From Bacillota bacterium (GTDB lineage: Bacteria; Bacillota; Limnochordia; DTU080): a stretch of DNA of 39,491 nt. The stretch lies in NCBI GenBank assembly GCA_012840225.1, contig DULU01000001.1, forward strand, positions 1-39,491, in the 5' to 3' direction. A program made the position numbers and the translations under genes. Below the pieces are notes generated by a model that had not been told where the DNA came from, did not search any database, and was given only the letters and a program-made list of their open reading frames with translations. Of this stretch, positions 15,870 to 23,943 are shown one piece after another (position 1 is the stretch's first letter; every line of letters starts with the position of its first letter).

Positions 15870-17039
15870 CTAGCTTCCCAACTCCTCGCGAGCTTTGGCG
15901 ATCATTTGTGGTATCTGCAGTTTATATTCGCACCAGGGCAGGCACTCACCGCACTCGATGCATTTTTCGGCATCGGCGGCAAGCTCGGCAAATCGTTCTT
16001 TATATTCAGCCACCTCTTTACCCAGCGCATTTTTGATCAGGTAGCGGGAATATAAAGCCAGAATAGCCGGGAAATCCACTTCTTGCGGACAGCTGAATTT
16101 TTCCACACAATGGAGGCAATCCCGGCATAAATGCCGTAAGTGCGGAGCAATTATATCGGCTTCCTGCTTCAACCTCTCAAGCTGCGCCTGATCGGGACGC
16201 TCCCCAAGCGCCGTTTCCAAATCCTCCCGGAATTCGTGTATATAGCGGGCGCCGGCATCGACGGTGGAAATATAGGGATTAGCCAGGCAGAAGTTGAGCA
16301 TAGCCCGGTGATCGATATCAACACATTCCTGGATGGCGCCGAACACCGGAGCAAGCCCGTTGCCGCCGAAAGCCTTCATATTGATGACGCCCAAGCCCCG
16401 CTCATAGGCATAGGCCAGTAAATTGATCTCCCCGTCCTCTCCCAGAATGCGGTTGAAGATGTTATAAGGCAACTCGACGACTTCAAATACTCCTGTATCG
16501 ATGGCTTCCTTTATCTCTTTCCTACTATAATAATGGCTGGAAAAGCCGGGGATATTGATCAAACCTTCCTCTTTCAGCTCCCGCAGGCGGTCGAGGGCGC
16601 CGGAGGACTTCACCTTAGCCCAGCGCTCTTCATTGATCCCGTGCAGAAAGTAGACCAGTATGATGGGGTTATTACCGATCCGCAATGCGCCCCGGCCGGT
16701 GATGCCGAGCTTCTCCCGGCTGATGCGCAGCTCTTCCTCAAGCTCCGGGACGGTATACCCGTGTCCTTTGGTCACCACGATCAGCGGCTCCTTCAGATCG
16801 GTGCGGCTGCGGATCACCTCTCCCACAATCACTTCGCTTTCCACCGGCTCACCGCTTTTTGTCAGCCCGTTATATGCCCTGGCCGTATCGATCAGGTTTA
16901 TTCCCTGATCGAGGACATAGTTGACCAGTTGGTAGCCTTCTGTCGCATTGTCCAGCAGGCGCAGATTCATGGCGCCGAAGCTCAACTCGGTCACTTGCAA
17001 TCCTGTAGCACCAAATTTTCTTCTTTTCAATTGTTTCAC
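15870..17039 (-). CDS. Aldo/keto reductase with C-terminal ferredoxin domain
   Basis: An AKR barrel (about residues 1-280) followed by a 4Fe-4S domain (about 300-380). The catalytic set is present: Asp and Tyr in LIDTARAYNG, Lys in VVTKGHG and His in VYFLHGIN. The Fe-S motifs are CRDCLHCVEKFSCP and CIECGECLPWC. Such proteins are common in anaerobes and are thought to couple carbonyl/alcohol chemistry to ferredoxin-like electron transfer (inference). The GTG start at 17039 has AAAGGTGG 9 nt upstream. It is monocistronic and transcribed towards the BMC operon end. Confidence 0.9.
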   Translation of the reverse strand: MKQLKRRKFGATGLQVTELSFGAMNLRLLDNATEGYQLVNYVLDQGINLIDTARAYNGLTKSGEPVESEVIVGEVIRSRTDLKEPLIVVTKGHGYTVPELEEELRISREKLGITGRGALRIGNNPIILVYFLHGINEERWAKVKSSGALDRLRELKEEGLINIPGFSSHYYSRKEIKEAIDTGVFEVVELPYNIFNRILGEDGEINLLAYAYERGLGVINMKAFGGNGLAPVFGAIQECVDIDHRAMLNFCLANPYISTVDAGARYIHEFREDLETALGERPDQAQLERLKQEADIIAPHLRHLCRDCLHCVEKFSCPQEVDFPAILALYSRYLIKNALGKEVAEYKERFAELAADAEKCIECGECLPWCEYKLQIPQMIAKAREELGS

Positions 17040-17083
17040 CTTCGCCAGCCACCTTTTTCAGTTTCCAGCAACTTTCAGCACAC

Positions 17084-17112
17084 ACCATACCATATTGGCT
17101 GTTGACCGTCAA
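17084..17112 (-). promoter_or_regulatory. Promoter of the Fe-S aldo/keto reductase gene with overlapping palindrome
   Basis: Minus strand: TTGACG at 17112-17107, a 17-bp spacer and TATGGT at 17089-17084. An 11-bp perfect palindrome, TTGACCGTCAA (17102-17112), overlaps the -35 and may be a repressor site. The gene begins 45 bp downstream of the -10. Confidence 0.5.
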
Positions 17113-17128
17113 TTTAGCTAGTTTCGCC

Positions 17129-17150
17129 GGCCGCTATCAGGCCGCTATCA
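17129..17150 (+). repeat. Two tandem 11-bp repeats in the divergent intergenic region
   Basis: GGCCGCTATCA occurs twice in tandem (17129-17139 and 17140-17150), immediately upstream of the aldo/keto reductase promoter. The spacing is one helical turn, so it could be a regulator site, or it is another of the simple-sequence duplications common in this window. Confidence 0.6.
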
Positions 17151-17239
17151 GGCAGGATTTATGTTGGGAGGCAGGAAATATCGACGGGCATCAAAACTTA
17201 TCAATATAAATATGGTCCATGGAAAGGTTGCTTTTTGCG

Positions 17240-19429
17240 ATGGCCGGCTCTTCTTTTTTGACTATTGCCCTGGCGCAGATGGAAGTGTTGCCGGGCAGAC
17301 CTGATCTGAACACGGCTAAAATGTTGGCGATGATGAAGAAAGCTCGGTGGGAGGGAGCCCAGATGATAGTCTTCCCGGAAATGGCCATTCCCGGCCGTCT
17401 TCTTGGAGATGTCTGGAAGCAGACGGCTTTCCTGCGTGATTGCGAAGAGTACGGCCGGCAGGTGGTAGCCGCTTCCCGCGAAATCTGCGTGATCTTCGGC
17501 AACGTCGCCGTGGAATGGCAAAAGAAGAATGAAGACGGACAGGTGAGGAAATATAATGCCTGCTTCGTCGCCAAAGACGGCAGCTTGTGCGGCGCTGGCA
17601 GCTGCGGCGACAGCGGGGCTGGCAGCGCTGGCAACTGCGGCACCTGCAACGGCGGCAGTAACAGCGCCGGCAGCCATTTCCCCTACCCCTACCCCTTCCG
17701 TGTCAAGACTGTCCTCGCCACCAACCATGGTTTGGATGAGCGGCGCTATTTTTGCAGCGGACGCTTCCTGGCAGCGGAGTTGGCGCTGCCGGTGGCGAGC
17801 TTGGCGGTACCGGTGGAAGTGGAGATCGGCGGTCGCCTGTGGCGCCTTGGTTGTATGATAGGTAAAGGTGACCTGGATTGTCCAGGTACCGAGGAGGATT
17901 ATCCAGGCGGCATTGATTGTCCAGGTGACCGGGAGAATAATAGCGACAAAGACCCGGCATTGAAAAAGGACGATGTTGATCTATATATCAATATTGCCGG
18001 CCTGCCATTCACTTTGACCGACAGCCGGATGAGACACCGACGCCTCTCCTCCCTCGCCGGGAAATGCGGCAAACCGCTAATCTACCTCAACCATACCGGC
18101 ATCCAAAACTGCGGCAAGACCATCTACGTTTTCGACGGGGCGAGCGCCGTCTTTGACGGGGAGGGGAAGGCTCTCTGCACCTGCCCTTCTTTCCAGGAGA
18201 CTCTGGCTTTCGTCAAATTGTCGCCGTCCGGGGCGCCGGCGGCTCCTGCTACCACCCCGGCGAGCAGCAGCGGTTTGCGTTCCGGCAACCACGCCGCCGG
18301 GAGCGACATCGCCACTGGGAGCGACATCGCCACTGGGAGCGACATCGCCGCCGTCTATGAGGCCCTCACCTACGGCATCGAGCGTTTTATGCGCTCCATC
18401 GGGGTGAGCCGGGTGGTGATCGGCCTGTCGGGAGGGATAGACTCCGCTGTGGCCGCCTGCCTTTATACCCAGGTGCTGGGTCCGGAAAACGTGCTCCTGG
18501 TGAATATGCCCAGTGCATATAATTCGGCCACCACCAAAAATCTGGCCGCCCGCCTGGCGCAAAACCTCGGCACCCTCTATGCCGTAATACCTATCCAGGA
18601 AGCTGTAAACTACACCGTCTCCCAGGTGAACAGCGCCACTATCACCAATCTCTCCACAGGGGCATCCTTCAGCCTGGAGCTCACTCCCTTCATGATCGAA
18701 AATGTCCAGGCGAGGGACCGCTTCAGCCGGATCCTGGCGGCTTTGGCGGCGGCTTTTCACGGCGTGATCAGCTGCAACGGCAACAAATCGGAGCTGACCA
18801 TCGGCTATTCCACCCTCTACGGCGATCTCTGCGGCTTCTTAGCCGTGCTGGCCGACCTCTGGAAACACCAGGTATATGAGCTGGCCACCTACCTGAACGA
18901 CACCGTTTACCGGCAGGAAGTGATTCCCACCGGCATCATAGAGATAGTGCCCAGTGCCGAACTATCCCCGGCGCAGGATGTGGATAAAGGCCTGGGAGAT
19001 CCGCTGGTCTATCCCTATCACGATTTCCTTTTTAAAGCTTTTGTGGGGCAGCCGGAAAAAGCCACCCCGGAAGATATTCTGACCTGGTATTTAGGCGGAG
19101 AACTGGAAAAGCGGATCGGCTGCCGGATAGGTTTAGTGGAGAGTATCTTTAAAACGCCGGCCGCCTTTGTTGCCGACCTGGAACGGTGGTGGCGCTCCTA
19201 TTGCGGTCTGGGGGTGGCCAAACGCCTCCAGGCGCCGCCGGTGCTGGCGGTAAGCGGGCAGGCCTACGGCGGCGACCATCACGAGGCGCAGAATGGCGAA
19301 GCCTATTTCACCTCCCGCTATTATAAATTAAAGGAGCAAATACTGGCATTGGCGGCTCATCCGGCCCACCCGGCACATCCGGCTAACCCGGCTCCTCCCC
19401 TTCCCCTTTCGCACCACCGGGAGAAATAA
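17240..19429 (+). CDS. nadE: Glutamine-dependent-type NAD+ synthetase with unusual glutaminase domain
   Basis: The N-terminal nitrilase-like (glutaminase) domain and C-terminal ATP-dependent synthetase domain make NAD+ from deamido-NAD+. The synthetase has SGGIDSA, NGNKSEL and STLYGDLCG. In the nitrilase domain Glu (FPEMAIPG) and Lys (RVKTVLATN) are present. The expected ICED nucleophile motif instead reads IGKGD and is followed by an insertion with repeated DCPG units, so the Cys seems missing. Other insertions: a Gly/Ser/Cys stretch (nt about 17580-17690), triple GSDIAT before the synthetase domain, and a His-Pro-Ala tail. 730 residues. ATG at 17240 is favoured over 17219. The domain order is certain; glutamine use is doubtful. 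Confidence 0.88.
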   Translation: MAGSSFLTIALAQMEVLPGRPDLNTAKMLAMMKKARWEGAQMIVFPEMAIPGRLLGDVWKQTAFLRDCEEYGRQVVAASREICVIFGNVAVEWQKKNEDGQVRKYNACFVAKDGSLCGAGSCGDSGAGSAGNCGTCNGGSNSAGSHFPYPYPFRVKTVLATNHGLDERRYFCSGRFLAAELALPVASLAVPVEVEIGGRLWRLGCMIGKGDLDCPGTEEDYPGGIDCPGDRENNSDKDPALKKDDVDLYINIAGLPFTLTDSRMRHRRLSSLAGKCGKPLIYLNHTGIQNCGKTIYVFDGASAVFDGEGKALCTCPSFQETLAFVKLSPSGAPAAPATTPASSSGLRSGNHAAGSDIATGSDIATGSDIAAVYEALTYGIERFMRSIGVSRVVIGLSGGIDSAVAACLYTQVLGPENVLLVNMPSAYNSATTKNLAARLAQNLGTLYAVIPIQEAVNYTVSQVNSATITNLSTGASFSLELTPFMIENVQARDRFSRILAALAAAFHGVISCNGNKSELTIGYSTLYGDLCGFLAVLADLWKHQVYELATYLNDTVYRQEVIPTGIIEIVPSAELSPAQDVDKGLGDPLVYPYHDFLFKAFVGQPEKATPEDILTWYLGGELEKRIGCRIGLVESIFKTPAAFVADLERWWRSYCGLGVAKRLQAPPVLAVSGQAYGGDHHEAQNGEAYFTSRYYKLKEQILALAAHPAHPAHPANPAPPLPLSHHREK
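18301..18352 (+). repeat. Three in-frame 18-bp repeats within nadE
   Basis: GAGCGACATCGCCACTGG is present at 18301-18318 and 18319-18336, with a third partial copy at 18337-18352. It encodes repeated Gly-Ser-Asp-Ile-Ala-Thr in the linker between the glutaminase and synthetase domains. Confidence 0.9.
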
Positions 19430-19530
19430 TGAAATGACCGGCAACAGGTATTTATGTGCGACAGGCGTATCATTACTTATACTGAATTTATGCTTTTGCC
19501 ATTTTGGCGAAGCGTGGAGGTTAATGCCAG

Positions 19531-20538
19531 ATGAGCAAACCCACAGTGGCAGTATTGACAGGAAAAGCCAATTACGCTCGCATTTTCGAACCTCAGGTAA
19601 CTGCCCGGTTGGCAGAATTGACCAATATGGTCGTTCACGACGGGGAACGCCCCCCCACCCCGGAGGAGGCCGGTAAACTGTTGGCCCAGGCCGACATCGC
19701 CATCACTTCGTGGGGCTCTCCGAAGTTCAATGCCGCCCTCCTCGATAAAGCCCCGTCTTTGAAATTGGTGGTCTATGCAGCCGGTTCGATAAAGCCCATT
19801 GTGACCGACACCCTATATGAGCGCCAGATCACCATCACCAGCGGCGCCTGCGTCATCGGCATAGGTGTGGCCGAAACCGCTCTGGGGTTAATTATCATGG
19901 CCATGAAGAATATCTTCGAAATCTCCGCTGCCGTCAGGGAAGGTGGTTGGAAAGTCGATCCGGCCATCAGAAGCCGGGTGAAGGAAATGATCTGCACCAC
20001 GGTGGGTGTGGTGGGTGCCGGTCATGTCGGCCGCTACCTCCTGAGCCTCTTGCGCCATTTCGATGTGCGCATCCTTCTATACGATCCAACCCTCACTCCC
20101 GAACAGGCCGAAGCGCTCGGCGCCACCCTGGTGGATCTGGACACCCTGATGAAGGAGTCCGACGTCGTCACCCTGCATGCTCCTTCCATTCCGGCCACCC
20201 GTCATATGATCAACGCCCGTAACCTGGCTCTGATGAAGGACGGCGCTGCGCTGGTCAACACCGCCCGGGGCTCCCTCATCGACGAAGATGCCTTGTATAA
20301 GGAATTGGCGACAGGTCGCCTTAAAGCGTTTCTGGATGTCACCGACCCCGAGCCTCCCAAAGAAGACAATCCCCTGCTCAAGCTGCCCAATTGCATCGTC
20401 ACCCCGCATATCGCCGGCGGCGTGACTACCGGGTTATATAGACTGGGACGCTATACACTGGAAGAAGTGGAGCGTTTCATCGAAGGCCGGCCGCCGCTCA
20501 ATCCTGTGCGCCAGGAGCAGTTGGGGCAACTGGCATGA
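19531..20538 (+). CDS. D-2-hydroxyacid dehydrogenase (SerA/D-LDH superfamily)
   Basis: An NAD-dependent D-isomer-specific 2-hydroxyacid dehydrogenase. The Rossmann motif is GVVGAGHVGRYLL (about 155-167). The catalytic Arg is in VNTARGSLID, Glu in DVTDPEPPKEDN and His in TPHIAGG. 335 residues, with no C-terminal ACT domain, so it is not a full SerA. The ATG at 19531 follows a GGAGG. It lies about 100 nt after nadE and is probably cotranscribed with the downstream Gfo/Idh gene. It could act on D-lactate, D-glycerate or a sugar acid; the LarA-like protein in the BMC operon makes D-2-hydroxyacids a reasonable guess. Confidence 0.88.
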   Translation: MSKPTVAVLTGKANYARIFEPQVTARLAELTNMVVHDGERPPTPEEAGKLLAQADIAITSWGSPKFNAALLDKAPSLKLVVYAAGSIKPIVTDTLYERQITITSGACVIGIGVAETALGLIIMAMKNIFEISAAVREGGWKVDPAIRSRVKEMICTTVGVVGAGHVGRYLLSLLRHFDVRILLYDPTLTPEQAEALGATLVDLDTLMKESDVVTLHAPSIPATRHMINARNLALMKDGAALVNTARGSLIDEDALYKELATGRLKAFLDVTDPEPPKEDNPLLKLPNCIVTPHIAGGVTTGLYRLGRYTLEEVERFIEGRPPLNPVRQEQLGQLA

Positions 20539-20546
20539 TGCTCGCT

Positions 20547-20579
20547 GGTTAATGGTTAATGGTTTTACGGTTAATGGTT
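20547..20579 (+). repeat. GGTTAAT heptamer repeats
   Basis: GGTTAAT occurs at 20547-20553, 20554-20560 and 20569-20575, followed by GGTTG, in the 67-bp gap between the dehydrogenase and the Gfo/Idh gene. This is a microsatellite-like array with no recognised function. Confidence 0.7.
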
Positions 20580-20635
20580 GGCTGATAATAAATGGTGACT
20601 GAATTATGGTAATATCAGGAAGGTTGGTTGGCAAG

Positions 20636-21556
20636 ATGAAAAGACTGCGCGTTGGTCATGTGGACTTGGACACCTCGCATCCGAATGCCTGGATTCCCAT
20701 CATCAGGGAGTTGGGTCACGAGGTGGTCGGTGTCTATGACGGAGGGACGGTTTATCCTGCCGGGTATGCCGCTACCTTTGCTGCCGAGCGGCAGATCCCG
20801 CGGCATTACGACGACCTGGAGGAGATGGCCGCCGATGTCGATCTGGCCATCATCCACAGCTGCAACTGGGATTTGCACATTTCCCGGGCCGAACCCTTCG
20901 TCAAGGCCGGGAAGGCGGTGTTTATCGACAAGCCGATGGTGGGTAATCTCCGCCATATGAACCAATTGCTGGAGTGGAGCAAAAAGGGCGTGCGCATCAC
21001 CGGCGGCTCCTCCCTGCGCTATGTGGCCGAAATTCAAGATTTCAAAAAGGGACTGGAGCCTGGGGAGACAATCAATTATGTCTATTCCGGCACCGGGGTG
21101 GATGAATTCAACTACGGCATACACGCCTATGCCACGGTTCAGGGCCTCCTGGGGGCCGGCATCATGTGCGTCCGCCATCTCTCCGGCACGCCCATGCACC
21201 AGATCGAGATCAAGTGGAAGAGCGGGGCGACGGGGATCATCACGGTGGGAGCGGTCACCAAATGGCTGCCTTTCTTCGCCACCGTCGTCACCGACAGGCG
21301 CATCGCGCAGATCTCCGTAAACAATCGCAACCTTTATAGAAGCATGCTGGAAGCGGTGCTGCCCTATCTCGCCGGCGAAGCCGCTCCTCCGGTGCCCATG
21401 GAGGAATTGCTGGAATGCGAGATGGCCGCTTTGGCCGCCCGGGCTTCCTGGCAGGCCGGCGGGAAAACCGTCTACCTGACGGATCTGAGGCTGGATGATC
21501 CCGGCTATGACGGTGCGGCCTTCGGCGAGGCTTATCGCTTGTCCAAGATCAAGTGA
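20636..21556 (+). CDS. Gfo/Idh/MocA family oxidoreductase
   Basis: A sugar-type NAD(P)-dependent oxidoreductase of 306 residues. The N-terminal Rossmann-like half contains IIHSCNWDLH and the FIDKPMV motif (the family's EKP position with Asp for Glu). The C-terminal half has the metal- or substrate-site-like YGIHAYATVQGLLG. ATG at 20636 is chosen because AGGAAGG lies upstream; an earlier ATG at 20606 has none. It is the last gene before a strong terminator. The usual Gly-x-Gly-x-x-Gly at the N-terminus is replaced by a GHVDLDTSHP segment, as in several sugar-catabolic members. Substrate unknown. Confidence 0.82.
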   Translation: MKRLRVGHVDLDTSHPNAWIPIIRELGHEVVGVYDGGTVYPAGYAATFAAERQIPRHYDDLEEMAADVDLAIIHSCNWDLHISRAEPFVKAGKAVFIDKPMVGNLRHMNQLLEWSKKGVRITGGSSLRYVAEIQDFKKGLEPGETINYVYSGTGVDEFNYGIHAYATVQGLLGAGIMCVRHLSGTPMHQIEIKWKSGATGIITVGAVTKWLPFFATVVTDRRIAQISVNNRNLYRSMLEAVLPYLAGEAAPPVPMEELLECEMAALAARASWQAGGKTVYLTDLRLDDPGYDGAAFGEAYRLSKIK

Positions 21557-21584
21557 GTGAGAGCCGCTGTCCAAGTAAAGCAGG

Positions 21585-21617
21585 GTTAGTTAAGGTAAGG
21601 GTTAGTTAAGGTAAAGG
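21585..21617 (+). repeat. Tandem GGTTAGTTAAGGTAA repeat
   Basis: Two near-identical units of GGTTAGTTAAGGTAA lie between the Gfo/Idh stop and the terminator. They resemble the heptamer array at 20547 in composition, another non-coding simple-sequence expansion. Confidence 0.6.
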
Positions 21618-21641
21618 TGTTATTTCGCCGATTATCGACCA

Positions 21642-21667
21642 GGCCGGCCGCCGTGCCGGCCTTTTTT
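21642..21667 (+). terminator. Intrinsic terminator after the Gfo/Idh gene
   Basis: GGCCGGC (21642-21648), a 6-nt loop, GCCGGCC (21655-21661) and then six T residues. A textbook rho-independent terminator on the plus strand. It ends the nadE/dehydrogenase/Gfo transcript before the convergent UroD-like gene. Confidence 0.9.
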
Positions 21668-21721
21668 ATTTAGGTCACCCTTCCCCATCCCCATCCCCAT
21701 ACCCATGCCATTCCATACCAC

Positions 21722-22732
21722 TCATACATAGTTTCCTTCCCGCCGCCAGACGTCGAGAATAAGCTCATAGCGGGAGAGGCGCATGCCGGTATAGATGCAG
21801 TTGCTGGTAGAAAAGATATACCCTCCGCCCGGCATGCCGTGCTTTAGGGCATATGACGCGAAAGCTATCACTTCCTCATCGGTGCCGGTGTCCATCAAGC
21901 CGCAGTTCACGTTGCCGATCAGACACACCCGGTCACCATACTTGCGTTTCACTTCGGCTATATCCACCCCACCCTGCGGATCGAGGGAGTGCAGGGCATG
22001 GGGCCGGCAGGAGAGCAGGTCTTCAATGATGGGCATTATATTGCCGTCTGTATGCTTTATAGTATAAAAATTCATCTGGCGGTAGCCGGCAATCAGCTCT
22101 TTCAGATATGGGGTGATAAACTCCGAGAACATCGCCGGCGGCAGGAACGGCCCTGTGTTAAAGCAGTAATCCGAACAGAGGGCTAAGCCGTCCAACCCGC
22201 CGTGACGCTGCAATTTTTCCGCCCGCTCCAGGACCTTGGCCAACCTCGTGGCGGCATCCTGATGCACTTTCTCCGGCTCGTCATAAAGCCTGGCGCAGAA
22301 GGCCATCATCTGCTCACCGCTCGGGATGCTAAAGGTGGCGTCGCCGTGCAGCATTAGGAAATAACGGTCACCGGACAACTCCCGCACTTTGTCGATCAGA
22401 CGACAGACGACGTCCAACTTGTTGGGATTGGGATGGAGCAGGATGGCGCTGTGCTCGAAGCGCTCGGCGGTATCGATATAGAGGCGGGCCATATCCAAAA
22501 TGTGCAGGTTCTGTTCTTGGGGGCTCATCTGGTCCCATTGGTGATATTGCCTGTGGTTGGGATGTACCTTGCCGAAAACCTCCATCGTGAGAAAGAATAC
22601 AAGCTCAAAATGGGGCACCCGGCCTTTCAAAGGCCGGCGTTCCAGGGCGGCTATGAAGCGTTCCCGTGGCGTGGCAGGTGAAATGGCGGGCGGTGCGGTG
22701 GCCGCTGTGGGCGGTATGGCTCTCTCTGTCAT
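21722..22732 (-). CDS. Uroporphyrinogen decarboxylase (URO-D)-family protein
   Basis: A URO-D-fold TIM-barrel protein, 336 residues. Such paralogues in sugar or methyl metabolism clusters are usually not haem enzymes but methyltransferase-like or unknown. Visible landmarks are the N-terminal RERFIAALERRP, KHTDGNIMPIIEDL (His/Asp site), HSLDPQGGVDI and IGNVNCGLM. An Ala/Pro/Thr-rich N-terminal tail of about 20 residues precedes the domain and looks like a simple-sequence extension. It is divergent from the TIM-barrel epimerase at 22850, separated by 117 bp. True haem synthesis is unlikely because no other hem gene is nearby. Confidence 0.8.
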   Translation of the reverse strand: MTERAIPPTAATAPPAISPATPRERFIAALERRPLKGRVPHFELVFFLTMEVFGKVHPNHRQYHQWDQMSPQEQNLHILDMARLYIDTAERFEHSAILLHPNPNKLDVVCRLIDKVRELSGDRYFLMLHGDATFSIPSGEQMMAFCARLYDEPEKVHQDAATRLAKVLERAEKLQRHGGLDGLALCSDYCFNTGPFLPPAMFSEFITPYLKELIAGYRQMNFYTIKHTDGNIMPIIEDLLSCRPHALHSLDPQGGVDIAEVKRKYGDRVCLIGNVNCGLMDTGTDEEVIAFASYALKHGMPGGGYIFSTSNCIYTGMRLSRYELILDVWRREGNYV

Positions 22733-22849
22733 TGGCGATCCTTCCCCCTGTTTGCGGTGCCGGATAAGTTCTATTACGGCACACGCAGGAACTACACCTT
22801 TTGCGGTGAAGGGAATGGTGAACTATTGCTTCTTAGGAGGTTCAATAAG

Positions 22850-23683
22850 ATGAAGATCGGCTTTATGAGTTCCACCTGTCCCAATTTTACCGTTGATGAA
22901 GTAATACAACTGGCGCAGAAATTGGGTTTCGCCGGTTTTGAACCGCGGGTGGACTGGCAGCACAAACATAAGATTGAGACCAGCACCGACCCGAAAACCG
23001 TGCGTGAACTGGGCCGGAAGATAACCGAAGCCGGCATCGAAATACCCTGCGTGGCCACCAGCGTGATCACGGCTGTAAAAGGATCTGAACAAAAGGCGCA
23101 ACTTGATCTGGTCAAGCGCATGATCGATCTGGCTCAGCTGGTAGGTGCCCCCAATATCAGGGTGTTCTGCGGGGGAGCACGTGAGCTTGAGGAGACGGAA
23201 CGCCTGAAGCTATGCATCGATACCCTGGCTGCCGCCGCCGACATAGCCAAGGGATCCGGCGTCACCCTTTGCCTGGAGACGCACGACTATTTCCGCCTGG
23301 GCCGCCTGGTGGGCAAAGCGGTCGATGAGGTCAATCGCCCTGAGGTGCAGGTGCTCTGGGACATCACCCATGCCGTCGCCGCCGGGGAAAAGGTGGCCGA
23401 CACCGCCAACTTCCTAAAACCATCCCGGGTGAAGCATAGCCATGTGCGTGACCTCTGGCTCACCCCCAAAGCCGACGGTTCCTACGACCAGAAACCTTGT
23501 CACGATTTCGGGCAGGGCGATGCGGTGCCTTTCCTCAAAGAAGCGGCGCAAATCCTGAAGGACTCCGGTTTCAACGGTGTCTTCTCGCTGGAAGTGATCT
23601 TCAAGGTGGATGATACCAGCCACGATCCGGTAGCCTTCCTCACAAAAGTCGCCAAAGGGATGAAAAGCGTATTTAACGTCTAG
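22850..23683 (+). CDS. Sugar phosphate isomerase/epimerase (TIM barrel)
   Basis: An AP-endonuclease-2-like TIM-barrel protein of 277 residues. Metal-site candidates are Glu in LCLETHDYF, Asp/His in LWDITHAV, His in KHSHVRDLW and Glu in FSLEVIF. AGGAGG at 22835-22840 is spaced 9 nt from ATG at 22850, which rejects the longer frame from 22757. It resembles the barrel protein at 15014 only in fold. It probably isomerises or epimerises a sugar or keto-sugar, working with the Gfo/Idh and UroD-like neighbours; the substrate is unknown. Confidence 0.88.
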   Translation: MKIGFMSSTCPNFTVDEVIQLAQKLGFAGFEPRVDWQHKHKIETSTDPKTVRELGRKITEAGIEIPCVATSVITAVKGSEQKAQLDLVKRMIDLAQLVGAPNIRVFCGGARELEETERLKLCIDTLAAAADIAKGSGVTLCLETHDYFRLGRLVGKAVDEVNRPEVQVLWDITHAVAAGEKVADTANFLKPSRVKHSHVRDLWLTPKADGSYDQKPCHDFGQGDAVPFLKEAAQILKDSGFNGVFSLEVIFKVDDTSHDPVAFLTKVAKGMKSVFNV

Positions 23684-23750
23684 TCAACTATAGCACGAAG
23701 CAATAGAGGATTATTGCGAACCAATCAATAAATATATAGACAAGCCTCCA

Positions 23751-23789
23751 CACCCCCACGCTTGACCTGGCGGTCGGCCGGCGGGGGTG
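23751..23789 (+). other. Long hairpin downstream of the epimerase gene
   Basis: CACCCCC (23751-23757) pairs with GGGGGTG (23783-23789) around a GC-rich loop. Only a short T run follows, so it is at best a weak terminator. The rest of the 260-bp gap before the solute-binding protein gene has a possible -35/-10 (TTGAAG at 23891, TAGATT at 23915) of low quality. Confidence 0.4.
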
Positions 23790-23943
23790 GTTTATGAGGC
23801 CAATGGTCAGAAGGTTAGCAGGTTGAGTGAATTGAGCAGTGAATAGAAGGAGGTGCCATACAGACTGTAACGGGGGGAATTGATCGACTTTTGAAGGCTG
23901 TTTAGGAATTTGACTAGATTATGTCCTTGGAGGTGACGTTTAG

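Noticed and set aside
20615-21574. 319-codon minus-strand frame
   Set aside because: Antisense shadow of the Gfo/Idh gene, which has clear motifs and a ribosome binding site; GC-rich third positions keep the opposite strand open.
21670-21720. CCCATC-type repeat downstream of the terminator as a regulatory element
   Set aside because: Low-complexity sequence with no symmetry; it matches the general simple-sequence habit of the window.
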